64,000 bases of DNA from Rickettsiales bacterium (GCA_028279475.1 JANQNR010000010.1:1-64000); one strand, 5' to 3'; positions 1-9,624 are shown, numbered from the stretch's first letter. The notes: generated by a model not told the origin, from the letters alone. Numbers and translations are program-made.

Positions 1-1227
1 GATCGCAGTACAATTGATGAAGAAGGGCTGATCGACATCATGCGCGACAGCGCCCGCTTGAAGATTGACGAAGACAGTCTTCAGGGATTGAGCCTGGCAA
101 AAGCACAACCGCTTGACGCATGGCCACAGGAAGGCGGTGCCCCCTTTGGCCATGGTGGGCACATGATTGGCGCTTCGCTGGACAATGTCGCTGACCAAGC
201 AACGATTGGTGATGGAAATGACTGGATTTCGGCAGCTATTGCACCTTCTGCCGTGATCAACGATCAAATCGTTATTGCCATGGATGGCCACGGCGTCATT
301 TCCGCACATGCGAGAAGCGATATCGACACGGTACGATGGGTCAGTGATGTACTGGAAAGCGATGCACCACTGCTAACCGGGGGACTGGCATTATCAGATG
401 ATACGGTCTACGGCCTGAGCGGACGCGGTTTGCTGGTAGCGCTAGATGCCACTTCCGGCAAGTTGCGCTGGCGCTACCGCGTTTCAGAGCCGGTGCGATC
501 TTCCCTGCGCCTCTCCGGCAACCGCCTGTTCCTGATGACAGCTGACAGTCAGTTGCTTTGTCTAGATGCTACCAACGGTGAGTTATTGTGGCGGCATCGC
601 GGCATCGGGGAAACGGATGGACTGTTCGGCACCTCACTACCTGCCGTTCAAGATGACGGCGTGTTCGTTGCCTATCCGTCGGGAGAAATGTTCCGCCTAC
701 AACTGGCTGACGGTACGATGGCCTGGAATGATGTGCTGGTACGTCCACGCCGTACCATGGCCATCGGTCTGTTCAGTGGTGTAGACGCCAACCCGGCGAC
801 AGACGGCGCACTGGTCTATGCGGCGAGCACCAGCGGCCTGTTGGTTGCCAACGACATGCGCAGCGGTTTGCGTCTGTGGGAATTACCCATTGGTACACGT
901 CATGCCCCGGCACTGGACGAAGACGTCGTTTTTGTTGTCAGTGAGTTTGGTGAGTTGATTGCTATCAACAAATATCAGGGGAAAGTCGGTTGGTCGCGCC
1001 CACTAGCGGAAACGGCTGAAATCACGCCACGCTTCTATGGTCCATTCCTCATGAATGACCGGTTAGTGACCTTTGACCATCTGGGGATGGTGTATATGCA
1101 TGCGCCGTTGACCGGCGAATTATTATCACAGGGTTCGCTGGTAGACAGTATCGCCGCATCGCCATCCTTCGCCGGGGATGCCGCTTACCTTGTCGGTGGC
1201 GACGCAACCCTATATCAGGTAAAGTAA
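1..1227 (+). CDS. bamB: BamB-like outer-membrane assembly lipoprotein, 5' end missing
   Basis: The frame is open from the first base, so the gene begins before the window; the internal ATG at 40 is not a likely start. The visible protein is a run of beta-propeller blades of the PQQ-like type, seen as repeated pieces such as LVALDATSGKLRWRYR, LLCLDATNGELLWRH and LIAINKYQGKVGWSR, each ending in a conserved W. BamB is the periplasmic lipoprotein scaffold of the BAM complex that inserts outer-membrane beta-barrel proteins. The gene lies 3 bp before der, the same pair as in many Proteobacteria, which supports BamB over another propeller protein. The lipoprotein signal would be outside the window. 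Confidence 0.85.
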   Translation, partial: DRSTIDEEGLIDIMRDSARLKIDEDSLQGLSLAKAQPLDAWPQEGGAPFGHGGHMIGASLDNVADQATIGDGNDWISAAIAPSAVINDQIVIAMDGHGVISAHARSDIDTVRWVSDVLESDAPLLTGGLALSDDTVYGLSGRGLLVALDATSGKLRWRYRVSEPVRSSLRLSGNRLFLMTADSQLLCLDATNGELLWRHRGIGETDGLFGTSLPAVQDDGVFVAYPSGEMFRLQLADGTMAWNDVLVRPRRTMAIGLFSGVDANPATDGALVYAASTSGLLVANDMRSGLRLWELPIGTRHAPALDEDVVFVVSEFGELIAINKYQGKVGWSRPLAETAEITPRFYGPFLMNDRLVTFDHLGMVYMHAPLTGELLSQGSLVDSIAASPSFAGDAAYLVGGDATLYQVK

Positions 1228-1230
1228 TCT

Positions 1231-2565
1231 ATGCTTCGTGTTGCCATTCTCGGTCGACCCAATGTCGGCAAATCCACCCTGTATAACCGGCTGGTAGGCA
1301 AACGCGAAGCCATTGTCCATGATCAGCCGGGCGTCACCCGTGACCGTAAATACGGGCAGGCTTCCATCGGTGGGCTGGACTTCGCGATCATTGACACGCC
1401 GGGACTGGAGGATTTGCAACGTGCTTCTCTTGCAGGACGCATGAGCGCGCAGAGCATGGCAGCGCTGGACGATGCCGACCTGATTCTGTTCGTTCTGGAC
1501 GCCCGTGCCGGTGTGACGACCGAAGACGAAACCTTCGCCCGACACCTGCGTAAAACCGGGCTACCGGTATTGCTGATCGCCAATAAGGCGGAAGCGATGA
1601 GTAAGGTACGTGACCAGCTACTTGAGATGCACCGGCTGGGGTTTGGCGATGCCGTCCCTTTTTCAGCCGAGCATGGTGACGGCATGAACGCACTCTATGA
1701 CGCGCTGAGCGAATACAACACCGAAACAGAGCATACCGACGCGGATAACATTGACACTCCCATCACACTGGCCATTCTGGGGCGCCCTAATGTCGGCAAG
1801 TCCACCCTCATTAATGCCCTACTCGGCGAAGAACGCGTACTGACCGGCCCGGAAGCGGGCATGACCCGTGATACCGTGACCGTGGCACTGGACTGGCACG
1901 GCCAACCTTTTCAGTTGGTGGATACCGCCGGAATGCGGCGCAAGGCCAATATCAATGAATCACTGGAGAAAATCTCGGTCAGTGCCACGATTCAGGCACT
2001 GAAATATGCGGAAGTCGCCGTGCTGATGCTGGACGCGACGGCACCGCTGGAAAAACAGGACAACACCATCGCCGGGCTGATCGAGCGTGAGGGCCGCGCC
2101 TGCGTCATTGCCCTCAACAAAGCCGACCAGATCACAGTCGATGACGCTTATCTGGCCGCACTCCACCGCCGCCTGCAGGACGTGGTGCCGCAAATGAAGG
2201 GGATTCGCGTGGTACCGATGGTGGCAACGGAAAAACACGGTACCGATGCCCTGATGCAAGCGGTACAGGAAACCTATGACATCTGGAATACCCGTATTCC
2301 TACGGCGCAGCTCAATAGCTGGCTACATGCGATCATCGAGCATCATTCGCCACCATTGGTAGGCGGGCGACGGCTGAAATTCCGCTACATGACCCAGACC
2401 AAAGCACGTCCCCCGACCTTTGTGTTATTTGCGAATAAAAGCAAGGAGGTGCCGGCGTCGTATCTACGCTATCTCACCAATAATCTACGCGAGGCGTTTG
2501 AATTACCGGGCGTACCGCTTCGCCTACTATTGCGTACTGGGAAAAATCCGTATGTGTCGGGGTGA
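1231..2565 (+). CDS. der: Ribosome biogenesis GTPase Der (EngA)
   Basis: Double GTPase needed for 50S subunit maturation. Two complete G domains are visible: first P-loop GRPNVGKST at residues 8-16, DTPG at 55-58 and NKAE at 118-121; second P-loop GRPNVGKST at 184-192 followed by DTAG and NKAD. The C-terminal part is the KH-like RNA-binding domain. Length of 444 residues is normal. It follows bamB by 3 bp and is probably cotranscribed with it. The last codons lie in an 8-bp inverted repeat (2558-2565 with 2571-2578) that is the edge of an intergenic repeat, so the final two or three residues may be repeat-derived. Confidence 0.97.
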   Translation: MLRVAILGRPNVGKSTLYNRLVGKREAIVHDQPGVTRDRKYGQASIGGLDFAIIDTPGLEDLQRASLAGRMSAQSMAALDDADLILFVLDARAGVTTEDETFARHLRKTGLPVLLIANKAEAMSKVRDQLLEMHRLGFGDAVPFSAEHGDGMNALYDALSEYNTETEHTDADNIDTPITLAILGRPNVGKSTLINALLGEERVLTGPEAGMTRDTVTVALDWHGQPFQLVDTAGMRRKANINESLEKISVSATIQALKYAEVAVLMLDATAPLEKQDNTIAGLIEREGRACVIALNKADQITVDDAYLAALHRRLQDVVPQMKGIRVVPMVATEKHGTDALMQAVQETYDIWNTRIPTAQLNSWLHAIIEHHSPPLVGGRRLKFRYMTQTKARPPTFVLFANKSKEVPASYLRYLTNNLREAFELPGVPLRLLLRTGKNPYVSG

Positions 2566-2624
2566 TGTTGTCACCCCGTCGCATGACGGGGTCTGGCCGG
2601 ATGCCGTCATACGACGGCATGACA
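2558..2624. repeat. Intergenic palindromic repeat, type F (copy 1)
   Basis: Two back-to-back hairpins: CCCCGTCGCATGACGGGG and ATGCCGTCATACGACGGCAT, joined by TCTGGCCGG. The reverse complement closely matches the repeat at 46828-46905, so this is a dispersed family and not just a terminator. It begins in the last codons of der and lies 13 bp from the 3' end of the convergent rpsP gene, so it may also end transcription in both directions. Confidence 0.8.
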
Positions 2625-2637
2625 AAAGCCAAGACGC

Positions 2638-3096
2638 CTAACTTTCGGCCTTGGTCTCTTCTTCAGCTGCCTCTTCTGCAGGTGCTTCCTCTTCGGTAAC
2701 TGCTTCCTCTACAACGGCTTCTTCGGCTGGCTCAGCCGCAGCCTGCTCGGCTTCCAGCTTAGCCGCCTCTTCCGCTTCTTTGCGCGCCTGCGCCCGTGGT
2801 GCTAGCTTTTCGGATTTTGGCTTCGGCGTATATTTCGGTGCTTCGTCCCACAGCCCGTCCTTACGCAGATAGCGTGCGACGGAATCGGTCGGCTTGGCAC
2901 CAACGCCCAGCCAGTATTTCACTCGCTCTGCGCTATACTGAAAGCGCTCGTCGCTGTCTTTTGGCAGGTTCGGATTATACGTGCCTAGTTTTTCAATGAA
3001 TGCGCCGTCGCGCGGTGCACGCACATCGGCTGCTACCAGCCGGTAAAACGGGCGCTTTTTTGCCCCGCCACGTGCTAAACGTAAATGTACCGCCAT
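2638..3096 (-). CDS. rpsP: 30S ribosomal protein S16 with long acidic/alanine tail
   Basis: Small-subunit protein. The first ~85 residues are the S16 fold (opening [19 protein letters not shown], then GTYNPN and the region ending in RYLRKDGLW). Residues ~95-152 are an added low-complexity tail of A, E and K/P, as in several alphaproteobacterial S16 proteins, making 152 residues against about 80-90 in E. coli. The usual partners rimM, trmD and rplS are absent from both sides, so the gene is separated from its common operon here. It is convergent with der across a repeat. Confidence 0.96.
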   Translation of the reverse strand: MAVHLRLARGGAKKRPFYRLVAADVRAPRDGAFIEKLGTYNPNLPKDSDERFQYSAERVKYWLGVGAKPTDSVARYLRKDGLWDEAPKYTPKPKSEKLAPRAQARKEAEEAAKLEAEQAAAEPAEEAVVEEAVTEEEAPAEEAAEEETKAES

Positions 3097-3174
3097 ATAT
3101 ATTCTTCCTGTGTCAATGATTCGGAAGACGCCTTAAAGCAGAAATGTGCACAGAAATCCAGTGTTTTTTTGTAT

Positions 3175-4299
3175 TTATGTGCTCAGAATATTTCGGATAG
3201 GACAGCTTCGACTACTCGTACGATGTGCATATTCTTCCGGAGGCAAAGTAATAAAATTAAGGACAGGCTTTTTACCATTACCCAGACTGCGCGTGTTGGC
3301 ACAATTGTGACATGCATTCAGCGCATACGCGATAACCTCTTTATTGGCAGCTAGATTTTCTTGATGCTGCGCATCAATCATTTCGCGATCAATAAAATCG
3401 GGCATGCCTTTTAGTTGACCCCATGTATCATTAGTTCGACCACGCTCTTGTGGTACACCCCGCAAGTGCACCATCGAAGATATGTTGTCATTGCTGCGCC
3501 AGTCACTAATCAATCGCTGCTCAAAATCCTGATGACTACCCATTGCATTACAACAAAATATATGGCGTACATTGGAGAATAACTCTTGATTTATTTCATC
3601 ACTACTGACCTTCTCCACATCTACCGAAACTTTTTTATCCCTTATATCTAGCTCAATAGCTTGATAATTCTCATCGAGCGCATGCTTCCCCGCAGGATTC
3701 GTCAAATAAATTTTCGAACAATAACGACCTAGATTTCTGCACACTCTTGCCGTCGCTTCATTTTTATCACCTATGACCAAGATAGCACCTTCATCGTCGG
3801 TCTTCATATCCAACATCTTTCTTGCGATTGTAGTAGGCTCATTGGTATAGCTTGCCAAGTTTTGCAATGCCATTTTGCGTATACTTTTCGTATCGTTGAA
3901 GACTTCCTGCATTAAGTGTGTCAGGTCACTGGGGACTTCCTGATTGCCGTCTCTCCAGCTATGAAAACACTTGGCCATTTCAGATTTTACATGCTCATCG
4001 CCACGGTGTTTCTCCAATAGACCCGTGGCCACCATAAGCAAATATGTATAGGCTTCCTCTCCCTCCAATACCATTGAAGGAATTCTGCTGGGGTTGATTT
4101 TCATATGCTCGTCCAGCGTAATATTTTCTTCGACGCTTAATGGTTCCGGAATTTTTGCATCTGGATCAGTAGTCACGCAGACATGCCTAGCGCACTGTTC
4201 TGCCATAAACCAATTGCCATACGCACCATCGCTAACCAAGTTTCCCATTTTCTTAGCATCGTATGCGATGAGCTTTAAGTTCTCTAATGGCCTTTCCAT
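3175..4299 (-). CDS. Divergent glutamyl-tRNA reductase-like protein, role unknown
   Basis: 374 residues. The order of elements follows glutamyl-tRNA reductase (C5-pathway HemA): QCARHVCV at residues 35-42 in the place of the catalytic TCNRxExY motif (Cys36 kept, Asn and Glu lost); a stretch near 84-113 like the conserved VAxGLxSxxxGExxIxGQVK block (here ATGLLEKHRGDEHVKSEM); and a Rossmann-type segment AILVIGDKNEATARVCRNLG at 172-191. Overall it is very divergent and lacks a classical GxGxM. The genome also has ALAS at 27.4 kb, so it is unlikely to be the main source of aminolevulinate. Codon use looks more A/T-rich than its neighbours, suggesting transfer. The GluTR link is my motif-level inference. 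Confidence 0.5.
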   Translation of the reverse strand: MERPLENLKLIAYDAKKMGNLVSDGAYGNWFMAEQCARHVCVTTDPDAKIPEPLSVEENITLDEHMKINPSRIPSMVLEGEEAYTYLLMVATGLLEKHRGDEHVKSEMAKCFHSWRDGNQEVPSDLTHLMQEVFNDTKSIRKMALQNLASYTNEPTTIARKMLDMKTDDEGAILVIGDKNEATARVCRNLGRYCSKIYLTNPAGKHALDENYQAIELDIRDKKVSVDVEKVSSDEINQELFSNVRHIFCCNAMGSHQDFEQRLISDWRSNDNISSMVHLRGVPQERGRTNDTWGQLKGMPDFIDREMIDAQHQENLAANKEVIAYALNACHNCANTRSLGNGKKPVLNFITLPPEEYAHRTSSRSCPIRNILST

Positions 4300-4410
4300 A
4301 ACAACGTCACTCTACCTTATAATTGTTACGAGAATATTACTTATACAGCCCGTAACGATCACTTAGAGTCCTAAGAAATGCGATGCTATCGGCGGCATGA
4401 TGGAGCACTA

Positions 4411-5190
4411 TCAGCACTGATCGCTATCGATCCACACCGTCTCGGTAATATTTGGCAGCAGTGCCTGATAGCGCTGATAGTCATGCAGCACCTTGCGCAC
4501 ATAGTTGCGCGTCTCACGATACGGGATACGCTTGGCAAATACCGCCGGAGACAGCTTCCCGAAGCGTTTCTTCCATTTCAGCAGATTGCCCGGCCCGGCA
4601 TTATATGCCGCCAGCGTGTAAACAATGTTATCACCGATATAGGGGCGCTCTTGCAGATATTCGATATAACGATGTCCGATTGCCAACGATACATACGGGT
4701 CTTTAAAGTCGAACGGGTTACGCGGTGTATAACCATGCGCTTCCGGCCCGCTGGTCACCAGGAAGGCATCCATTGCGCCGTGCTTCTGCAACATATAATG
4801 CGCCGTGGCCGGCATCAGCTGCATCAGGCCGATCGCTCCGGCATGCGATTGCGCATAGGGTAAAAAGCGGGATTCGTTCTTGGCAATCGCCAACACCAGC
4901 GCCTTATCAGCATGTTTTGGCAGAGAATAAATCCAGTGGGGAATCGGGTAGGCACGATCACTGGAAAGATCGATATAGCGATCGCGGCAGGTGGGAAATG
5001 GCACCACGTCATTAGTCGCACGCGTAGCTACCGTAACCGATTCCGGCACTGCCGCCGTTCTCACAGGAGCCGGTGCAGAAGATGTGCGTGCCCAGTGCAT
5101 ATGGTCGCTCAGCGCCGTAATCAGGATGTAGGTGGCAATAAATGCCCCCAGGGTCGCCCATTTAAGCCACCGGTAATAAGGTAAGGTCAT
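4411..5190 (-). CDS. Membrane-anchored lytic murein transglycosylase (SLT domain)
   Basis: Cleaves peptidoglycan glycan strands in the periplasm. An N-terminal membrane anchor (residues ~8-28, after MTLPYYRWLKW) is followed by the Slt catalytic domain: AKNESRF with the catalytic Glu, then GAIGLMQLMPATA, then AAYNAGPGN. The start at 5190 puts the anchor right at the N-terminus; earlier in-frame ATGs add up to 33 residues without obvious function, and no strong ribosome binding site decides between them. 259 residues from this start. It stands alone between two unrelated genes. Family (SLT) is clear; the exact subfamily is not. Confidence 0.9.
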   Translation of the reverse strand: MTLPYYRWLKWATLGAFIATYILITALSDHMHWARTSSAPAPVRTAAVPESVTVATRATNDVVPFPTCRDRYIDLSSDRAYPIPHWIYSLPKHADKALVLAIAKNESRFLPYAQSHAGAIGLMQLMPATAHYMLQKHGAMDAFLVTSGPEAHGYTPRNPFDFKDPYVSLAIGHRYIEYLQERPYIGDNIVYTLAAYNAGPGNLLKWKKRFGKLSPAVFAKRIPYRETRNYVRKVLHDYQRYQALLPNITETVWIDSDQC

Positions 5191-5391
5191 CTGTATCATT
5201 TTTATCACAATTAAACCCATACTATAGGGTTCGAATGTATTTATGCAAGTTTTTACAGGCATTTCACGAAAACTTAACATTTCGCACATGCAAAAAAATC
5301 ATGTTTTTCAATCGATTAGTTTTGTGCACCGCCAACTTCTTGTGACTTTGCAGCCGGTTTCAGTCAGCGTGACAGCAGTATGGCATACATG

Positions 5392-6480
5392 TTACACACC
5401 CGGCATCGAGATATTCGCATCACTGCATACGGTCAGCACCTTGAACAATTCTCCCATTGCCTGCGGGCTGACCAGCCGTTCATAACCACTGCTCAGCGCC
5501 TCCCCCTGTTCACGCGACCCTTCTCGTAGCAAGGTTTCCAGCCGCAACCCCCCGCCAATCGTATGCAGAAATTCTCCCTGTCCCTTGACTGGAGCAGTGC
5601 CAACTCCCTGCTCCTCAAAACAGGAAGCCAATTCATCAAACGCGACATGCGCGGTAATATCCGCCTCGCCGGGTGCCTGCAAGACCGGCCAGAACCCGTG
5701 TTGCCGCACCGCCTGTAACGTATTACCACGACTCTCGCCAGTATAACCGTAGTCAATTACCAACCCGGCACCACCATACTGCGCCAGATGCTGAGCCAGC
5801 GTATCAGCAATCTGCCGACCGGCCGGGCAGGACTCGGTAATTAGACCATCGGTATTGGCCTCTTCCCGGTGCGAACCACCTTTGACCAGTTGCACTCCCA
5901 TTGGCCGCACTTCAAACGCCAGATCACCGGTATCTTCATCCACTACCACCATGCGTTCCTGCAACCCAGCGGATGTTTTGACATATTGTCGCACCGGAAG
6001 CGCATCAAAAAACTCGTTGGCGACAAACAACATCGGCATATCTGGTACACCCTCCAATGTCGGCTGCCAGCTGATACGTGGGTGCAAACCACCTAGCGTC
6101 GCGCGCTGGAAACGCCGTAGTTGCAAGCTCGTTTCCACCAGCACAATGACTAGCGATTCATGAAAACCCTGCACGTGCCGCGTTGCCCTGAGTGCATCCG
6201 TCATCAGCGTCCCACGTCCGGGCCCCAGTTCGACTAGTACCATTTCCTGCTGTCCCAGCATTTGCCACATCGCTGCCAGCCAAGCGCCGATCAACTCTCC
6301 GAAAATCTGACACACTTCTGGGGCCGTGGTGAAATCGCCTTGTTCCCCAAACGGGTCACGGGTCATGTAATAGCCATGCTCCGGGTGTGCCAGTGCAAGC
6401 TCCATATACTCCGCAACCGTAATACCGCCACGCTCGGCAACTCTTTCACGAATCATGTTTTCCAAGGGAGATATACTCAT
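5392..6480 (-). CDS. SAM-dependent methyltransferase, MidA/NDUFAF7 family
   Basis: Family of mitochondrial NDUFAF7 (MidA), the arginine methyltransferase acting on the 49-kDa subunit during complex I assembly; in bacteria the target is presumed but less studied. Visible: N-terminal ERGGITVAEYMELAL and HPEHGYY, then the SAM-binding loop VELGPGRGTLM, and NEFFDALPV, all typical. 362 residues is normal. Its start overlaps the end of the ELM1-like gene by four bases (ATGA), so the two are translationally coupled. No complex I genes are in the window. Confidence 0.88.
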   Translation of the reverse strand: MSISPLENMIRERVAERGGITVAEYMELALAHPEHGYYMTRDPFGEQGDFTTAPEVCQIFGELIGAWLAAMWQMLGQQEMVLVELGPGRGTLMTDALRATRHVQGFHESLVIVLVETSLQLRRFQRATLGGLHPRISWQPTLEGVPDMPMLFVANEFFDALPVRQYVKTSAGLQERMVVVDEDTGDLAFEVRPMGVQLVKGGSHREEANTDGLITESCPAGRQIADTLAQHLAQYGGAGLVIDYGYTGESRGNTLQAVRQHGFWPVLQAPGEADITAHVAFDELASCFEEQGVGTAPVKGQGEFLHTIGGGLRLETLLREGSREQGEALSSGYERLVSPQAMGELFKVLTVCSDANISMPGV

Positions 6481-7463
6481 GTTTTATATTCCATTGTACG
6501 GCGTAATTTTTCAATAGCATCGGCAACACGTTTGGATTCGTCGAGGCGAGGACTGCTGGCCCAAAGCGGGTCATAGCTTTCCAGCGGTTTGGCATATCCT
6601 TCGCGAATGAGTTCTTCAACAAAGCGCAGATGTTTGGAGGCGGCGGCTTTCTGCGGAGCGAATGTGTAGAGTGGGACAGTTGTGAAGGCAGCCTCCGAAA
6701 TCATGGACACGGAATCGGCTGTGACAATGATACGATCCGCTTGCGATAACCAGGCATGGTATGGGTTTTCTTCCGGATATTCTGGGCTGTAGAACGACAG
6801 AGTCAGTTCCGGATAGGTAGCAGTAATGGCATCAACGGCGGCACTGGCCAGTGCCGGAGGCGTGCGACGGCTGGAGGTCATCAGAATAGCGCCACCATCC
6901 TTGGCAATGGGCTGTAGCTCTGCAACCAGCCGCTCGACATCGGTCAGCAGAAAACTGCCATGCGACGTGTTTCCACCAAGGCATAGCAGCGTCCAGGGTT
7001 TGGGTAACAGGTCGGGGTTCAAGGGCATACGGGCGCGGGCGGAAAACAGAGTTTCTTCCGTCAGTGTGTGGGGTGCGCCCAGTGTGGTTAGAATGTTGGA
7101 ACGCGGTGCCACATGGTCATGTGCCGGCAGTATCACTAGGTCAAACCGTTCCAGCGGCAACCAAGGATGCATCAGATGCACCACCACCGTTTTGGGAGAT
7201 TTACGCTTGATATAGGCACCCACCGGCGCGGCGCGGCGTCCAGCGGCAATCACGATATCCGGCCAGGGAGGGCTAATATGCGTGCGGCTGACACGGGTAA
7301 GCCCGGCCAGACCCAACACTCCCAGAATGCCATTGGGCAGCTTGGATAATCGACTGTAATGCAGTTTCTGTTCAGTAACGATATGCGGCATGCGGTGCGC
7401 GACGCCCAGCACTTGATTCGCCGTACCGGGGCGATGATCCGTCAATGCCCAGATGTTTACCAT
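6477..7463 (-). CDS. ELM1/DUF1022 family protein (possible glycosyltransferase fold)
   Basis: Belongs to the family named after plant mitochondrial fission protein ELM1, common in Alphaproteobacteria. Features: N-terminal WALTDHRPGTANQ, then DIVIAAGRRAAP, LGAPH, LLCLGGNTSHG and VTADSVSMISEA, the last two resembling the nucleotide-sugar binding region of GT-B glycosyltransferases. The bacterial role is not established; an envelope-glycan role is only inferred from the fold. 328 residues. It lies directly upstream of midA with a 4-base overlap, so they form one operon. Confidence 0.8.
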   Translation of the reverse strand: MVNIWALTDHRPGTANQVLGVAHRMPHIVTEQKLHYSRLSKLPNGILGVLGLAGLTRVSRTHISPPWPDIVIAAGRRAAPVGAYIKRKSPKTVVVHLMHPWLPLERFDLVILPAHDHVAPRSNILTTLGAPHTLTEETLFSARARMPLNPDLLPKPWTLLCLGGNTSHGSFLLTDVERLVAELQPIAKDGGAILMTSSRRTPPALASAAVDAITATYPELTLSFYSPEYPEENPYHAWLSQADRIIVTADSVSMISEAAFTTVPLYTFAPQKAAASKHLRFVEELIREGYAKPLESYDPLWASSPRLDESKRVADAIEKLRRTMEYKT

Positions 7464-7536
7464 GTGTGGACTATATCGTGCTGTGATGAAGAGTCACCAG
7501 GAAAGTTTGTACATCGCCCGACAGAACAGATTTTTG

Positions 7537-7998
7537 TTATCCCCGCCCGCGATAGGGGGGAACGTCAAGCGGCGGCACCCAGACGCCGGTCGGCGCATCC
7601 GAAGTCTGGTAGAATACGTCAATCGGGATACCACCGCGCGGATACCAGTAGCCAGCAATACGCAGCCACATCGGCTCGATCGCATCGACGACCCGCTTGG
7701 CCACAGCCACCGTACAATCCTCATGAAACGCACCATGATTACGGAACGCACCTAAAAACAGTTTGAGTGACTTGCTTTCTACGATGTGATGGCGTGGCAC
7801 ATAATCAATGACAAAATGGGCGAAATCCGGCTGTCCGGTCAACGGACACAGCGAGGTGAATTCCGGACAGGTAAAGCGCACCGCATAATCCACATTCAAA
7901 TGCGGATTCGGCACCGCTTCCAACACTGCCTCATCAGGCGAGGCAGGCAGCGGGGCATCTGCCCCCAGCTGTGTCAAAGATGATGTATCGGTGGTCAT
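7537..7998 (-). CDS. queF: NADPH-dependent 7-cyano-7-deazaguanine reductase
   Basis: Reduces preQ0 to preQ1 in queuosine biosynthesis. Short, single-domain type (153 residues). Cys51 in [10 protein letters not shown] forms the covalent thioimide with preQ0, with Asp58 as proton donor; the QueF signature ESKSLKLF is at residues 74-81, followed by [10 protein letters not shown]. It lies 74 bp upstream of the ELM1-like gene and downstream of rpsO on the same strand. No other queuosine genes are in the window. Confidence 0.96.
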   Translation of the reverse strand: MTTDTSSLTQLGADAPLPASPDEAVLEAVPNPHLNVDYAVRFTCPEFTSLCPLTGQPDFAHFVIDYVPRHHIVESKSLKLFLGAFRNHGAFHEDCTVAVAKRVVDAIEPMWLRIAGYWYPRGGIPIDVFYQTSDAPTGVWVPPLDVPPYRGRG

Positions 7999-8025
7999 GT
8001 GCGGCAGCCAATGGGCGCGTTCGCA

Positions 8026-8295
8026 CTATTTACGGATGCCCAAACGCTTAATCACGTTGCGGTAGCGGGACTCATCGCAAGTTTTAAGATAATCCAACAG
8101 ACGGCGACGGCGACCTACCAAAATCAACAGCCCGCGACGGGAATGGTGGTCTTTGGCATGGGATTTAAAATGCTCGGTGAGGTTTTTGATCCGCTCGGTA
8201 AGAATGGCTACCTGTACTTCCGGGGATCCGGTATCATTATCCTTGGTGGCATATTCTTTCACCAGTTCAGTTTTGCGCTCGGCAGTGATCGACAT
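8026..8295 (-). CDS. rpsO: 30S ribosomal protein S15
   Basis: 89 residues, the normal size. It contains the S15 signature region [19 protein letters not shown] and [12 protein letters not shown], contacting 16S rRNA helices. A good Shine-Dalgarno (AGGAG, reverse strand) lies just before the start at 8295. It is 24 bp downstream of truB, the widespread truB-rpsO order; the usual upstream rbfA/infB and downstream pnp are missing, with queF following instead. Confidence 0.98.
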   Translation of the reverse strand: MSITAERKTELVKEYATKDNDTGSPEVQVAILTERIKNLTEHFKSHAKDHHSRRGLLILVGRRRRLLDYLKTCDESRYRNVIKRLGIRK

Positions 8296-8319
8296 CTTGT
8301 ACTCCTTATTTCATATAAC

Positions 8320-9258
8320 TTATAGGTTAAACAGTCGTTGCGGTGTGACACAGCGCCCTTGGCGTTTCACCAGCCCAATTAGTTTGGAGCCACGAAATGC
8401 CTTATACAACGTCGCTTTCTCTTCCTCAAATGAACAAGGAGACAGCAAACATTGCTGGCCATGACGCAACCGCTGCGCCTGCTCTTGATCCAGATGTGCA
8501 GCCGGGATGTCGTCCAGCGCCCGCTCAACTGGTTCAAGCCAATCTCCCGTTTGGGAAACTGCGCCCTTTATAGCACAGGATTCCAGTTCGTCCAGAGAAA
8601 TTGCGGCCTCCGCCTTAAAACAACCTACGCGTGTGCGTTGCAACGTGGCCACATGGCCGCAACTGCCTAATGCTTCAGCCAAATCCCGTGCCAACGAACG
8701 AATATACGTCCCCTTTCCACACGTGACGGAAAAGATAGCCATTTCAGCGTCCGGGCGTTCCAGCAATGTGAGCGTATCAATCCTAACCGGGCGTGGCTCC
8801 AGCACTACTTCTTCCCCCTGCCGCGCCATATCATAGGCACGCTTCCCCTGTACCTTGATCGCACTGAAAGCAGGGGGGCGCTGCTCAATCACACCCGTAT
8901 AGTGTGGCAGCAAGGCCTGTATCGACTTATCGGTGGGACGCACATCCGAACGGGCAATCACCGTCCCTTCCCGATCATCCGTATCGGTTTGCTTGCCGAA
9001 GGCCAATGTAAATCGGTATTCCTTGGTGGCATCCATCATGTACGGCACCGTCTTGGTCGCTTCACCCAGCGCCAGTGGCAACACCCCGGTTGCCAGCGGA
9101 TCGAGCGTCCCGGCATGGCCGATCTTCTTTGGTGACAAGATACGTTTCACCGCCCCTACCGCTTGTGTCGAGGTCATTTCATAGGGCTTATCCAGATTGA
9201 TCCACCCATTGATGGCGTGCTTGGGACGTTTGACAGCAATGTTGGAAGGTGAGGTCAT
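8320..9258 (-). CDS. truB: tRNA pseudouridine(55) synthase
   Basis: Makes the universal pseudouridine 55 in the T-loop of tRNAs. The N-terminal NLDKPYEMTS is followed by KIGHAGTLDPLATG, in which Asp53 is the catalytic residue; RPPAFSAIKVQGKRAYDMAR and the GTYIRSLARDLAEALG block complete the family pattern. 312 residues, normal. It precedes rpsO by 24 bp and is probably cotranscribed with it. Confidence 0.97.
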   Translation of the reverse strand: MTSPSNIAVKRPKHAINGWINLDKPYEMTSTQAVGAVKRILSPKKIGHAGTLDPLATGVLPLALGEATKTVPYMMDATKEYRFTLAFGKQTDTDDREGTVIARSDVRPTDKSIQALLPHYTGVIEQRPPAFSAIKVQGKRAYDMARQGEEVVLEPRPVRIDTLTLLERPDAEMAIFSVTCGKGTYIRSLARDLAEALGSCGHVATLQRTRVGCFKAEAAISLDELESCAIKGAVSQTGDWLEPVERALDDIPAAHLDQEQAQRLRHGQQCLLSPCSFEEEKATLYKAFRGSKLIGLVKRQGRCVTPQRLFNL

Positions 9259-9366
9259 GATGGATAATCTATAACAGTTCTCTTAGTACTAGCAGTAAGA
9301 AGAAACACAGATTTTCTAATGGTTTTTTTATTTGAGCTTCGGGCGAATCTATGACAGAATTCAAGT

Positions 9367-9621
9367 ATGGGTGACGTACTGGATAAAGCATTTTTTCTTG
9401 CGCAATTCAAGCGTATGCATCAGCGCTTTGACGAGGCAGATTTACGTATTAATCGCCTGACCGAGCGGATTGATGCCTTTCAAGAGCATCTGGGCGCACA
9501 GCAGCGTGATATTGCAAATCTCTACCATTCGGACGAAACGTTATTTTCATGGAAGCGTTCCGTAGAAGACCGGCTGCGCGCATTAGAGGATCGCATCGGT
9601 ACCGATCAGTCGGAGCATTAA
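9367..9621 (+). CDS. Small coiled-coil protein, unknown function
   Basis: 84 residues, not recognised. The sequence is polar and strongly helical with heptad-like spacing through residues ~12-78 (KRMHQRFDEADLRINRLTER and later VEDRLRALEDRIG), suggesting a coiled coil; there is no signal peptide or membrane segment. It is divergent from truB (108 bp apart) and convergent with the gene ending at 9642. The protein is plausible from codon use, but nothing in the context points to a role. Confidence 0.6.
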   Translation: MGDVLDKAFFLAQFKRMHQRFDEADLRINRLTERIDAFQEHLGAQQRDIANLYHSDETLFSWKRSVEDRLRALEDRIGTDQSEH

Positions 9622-9624
9622 ACG

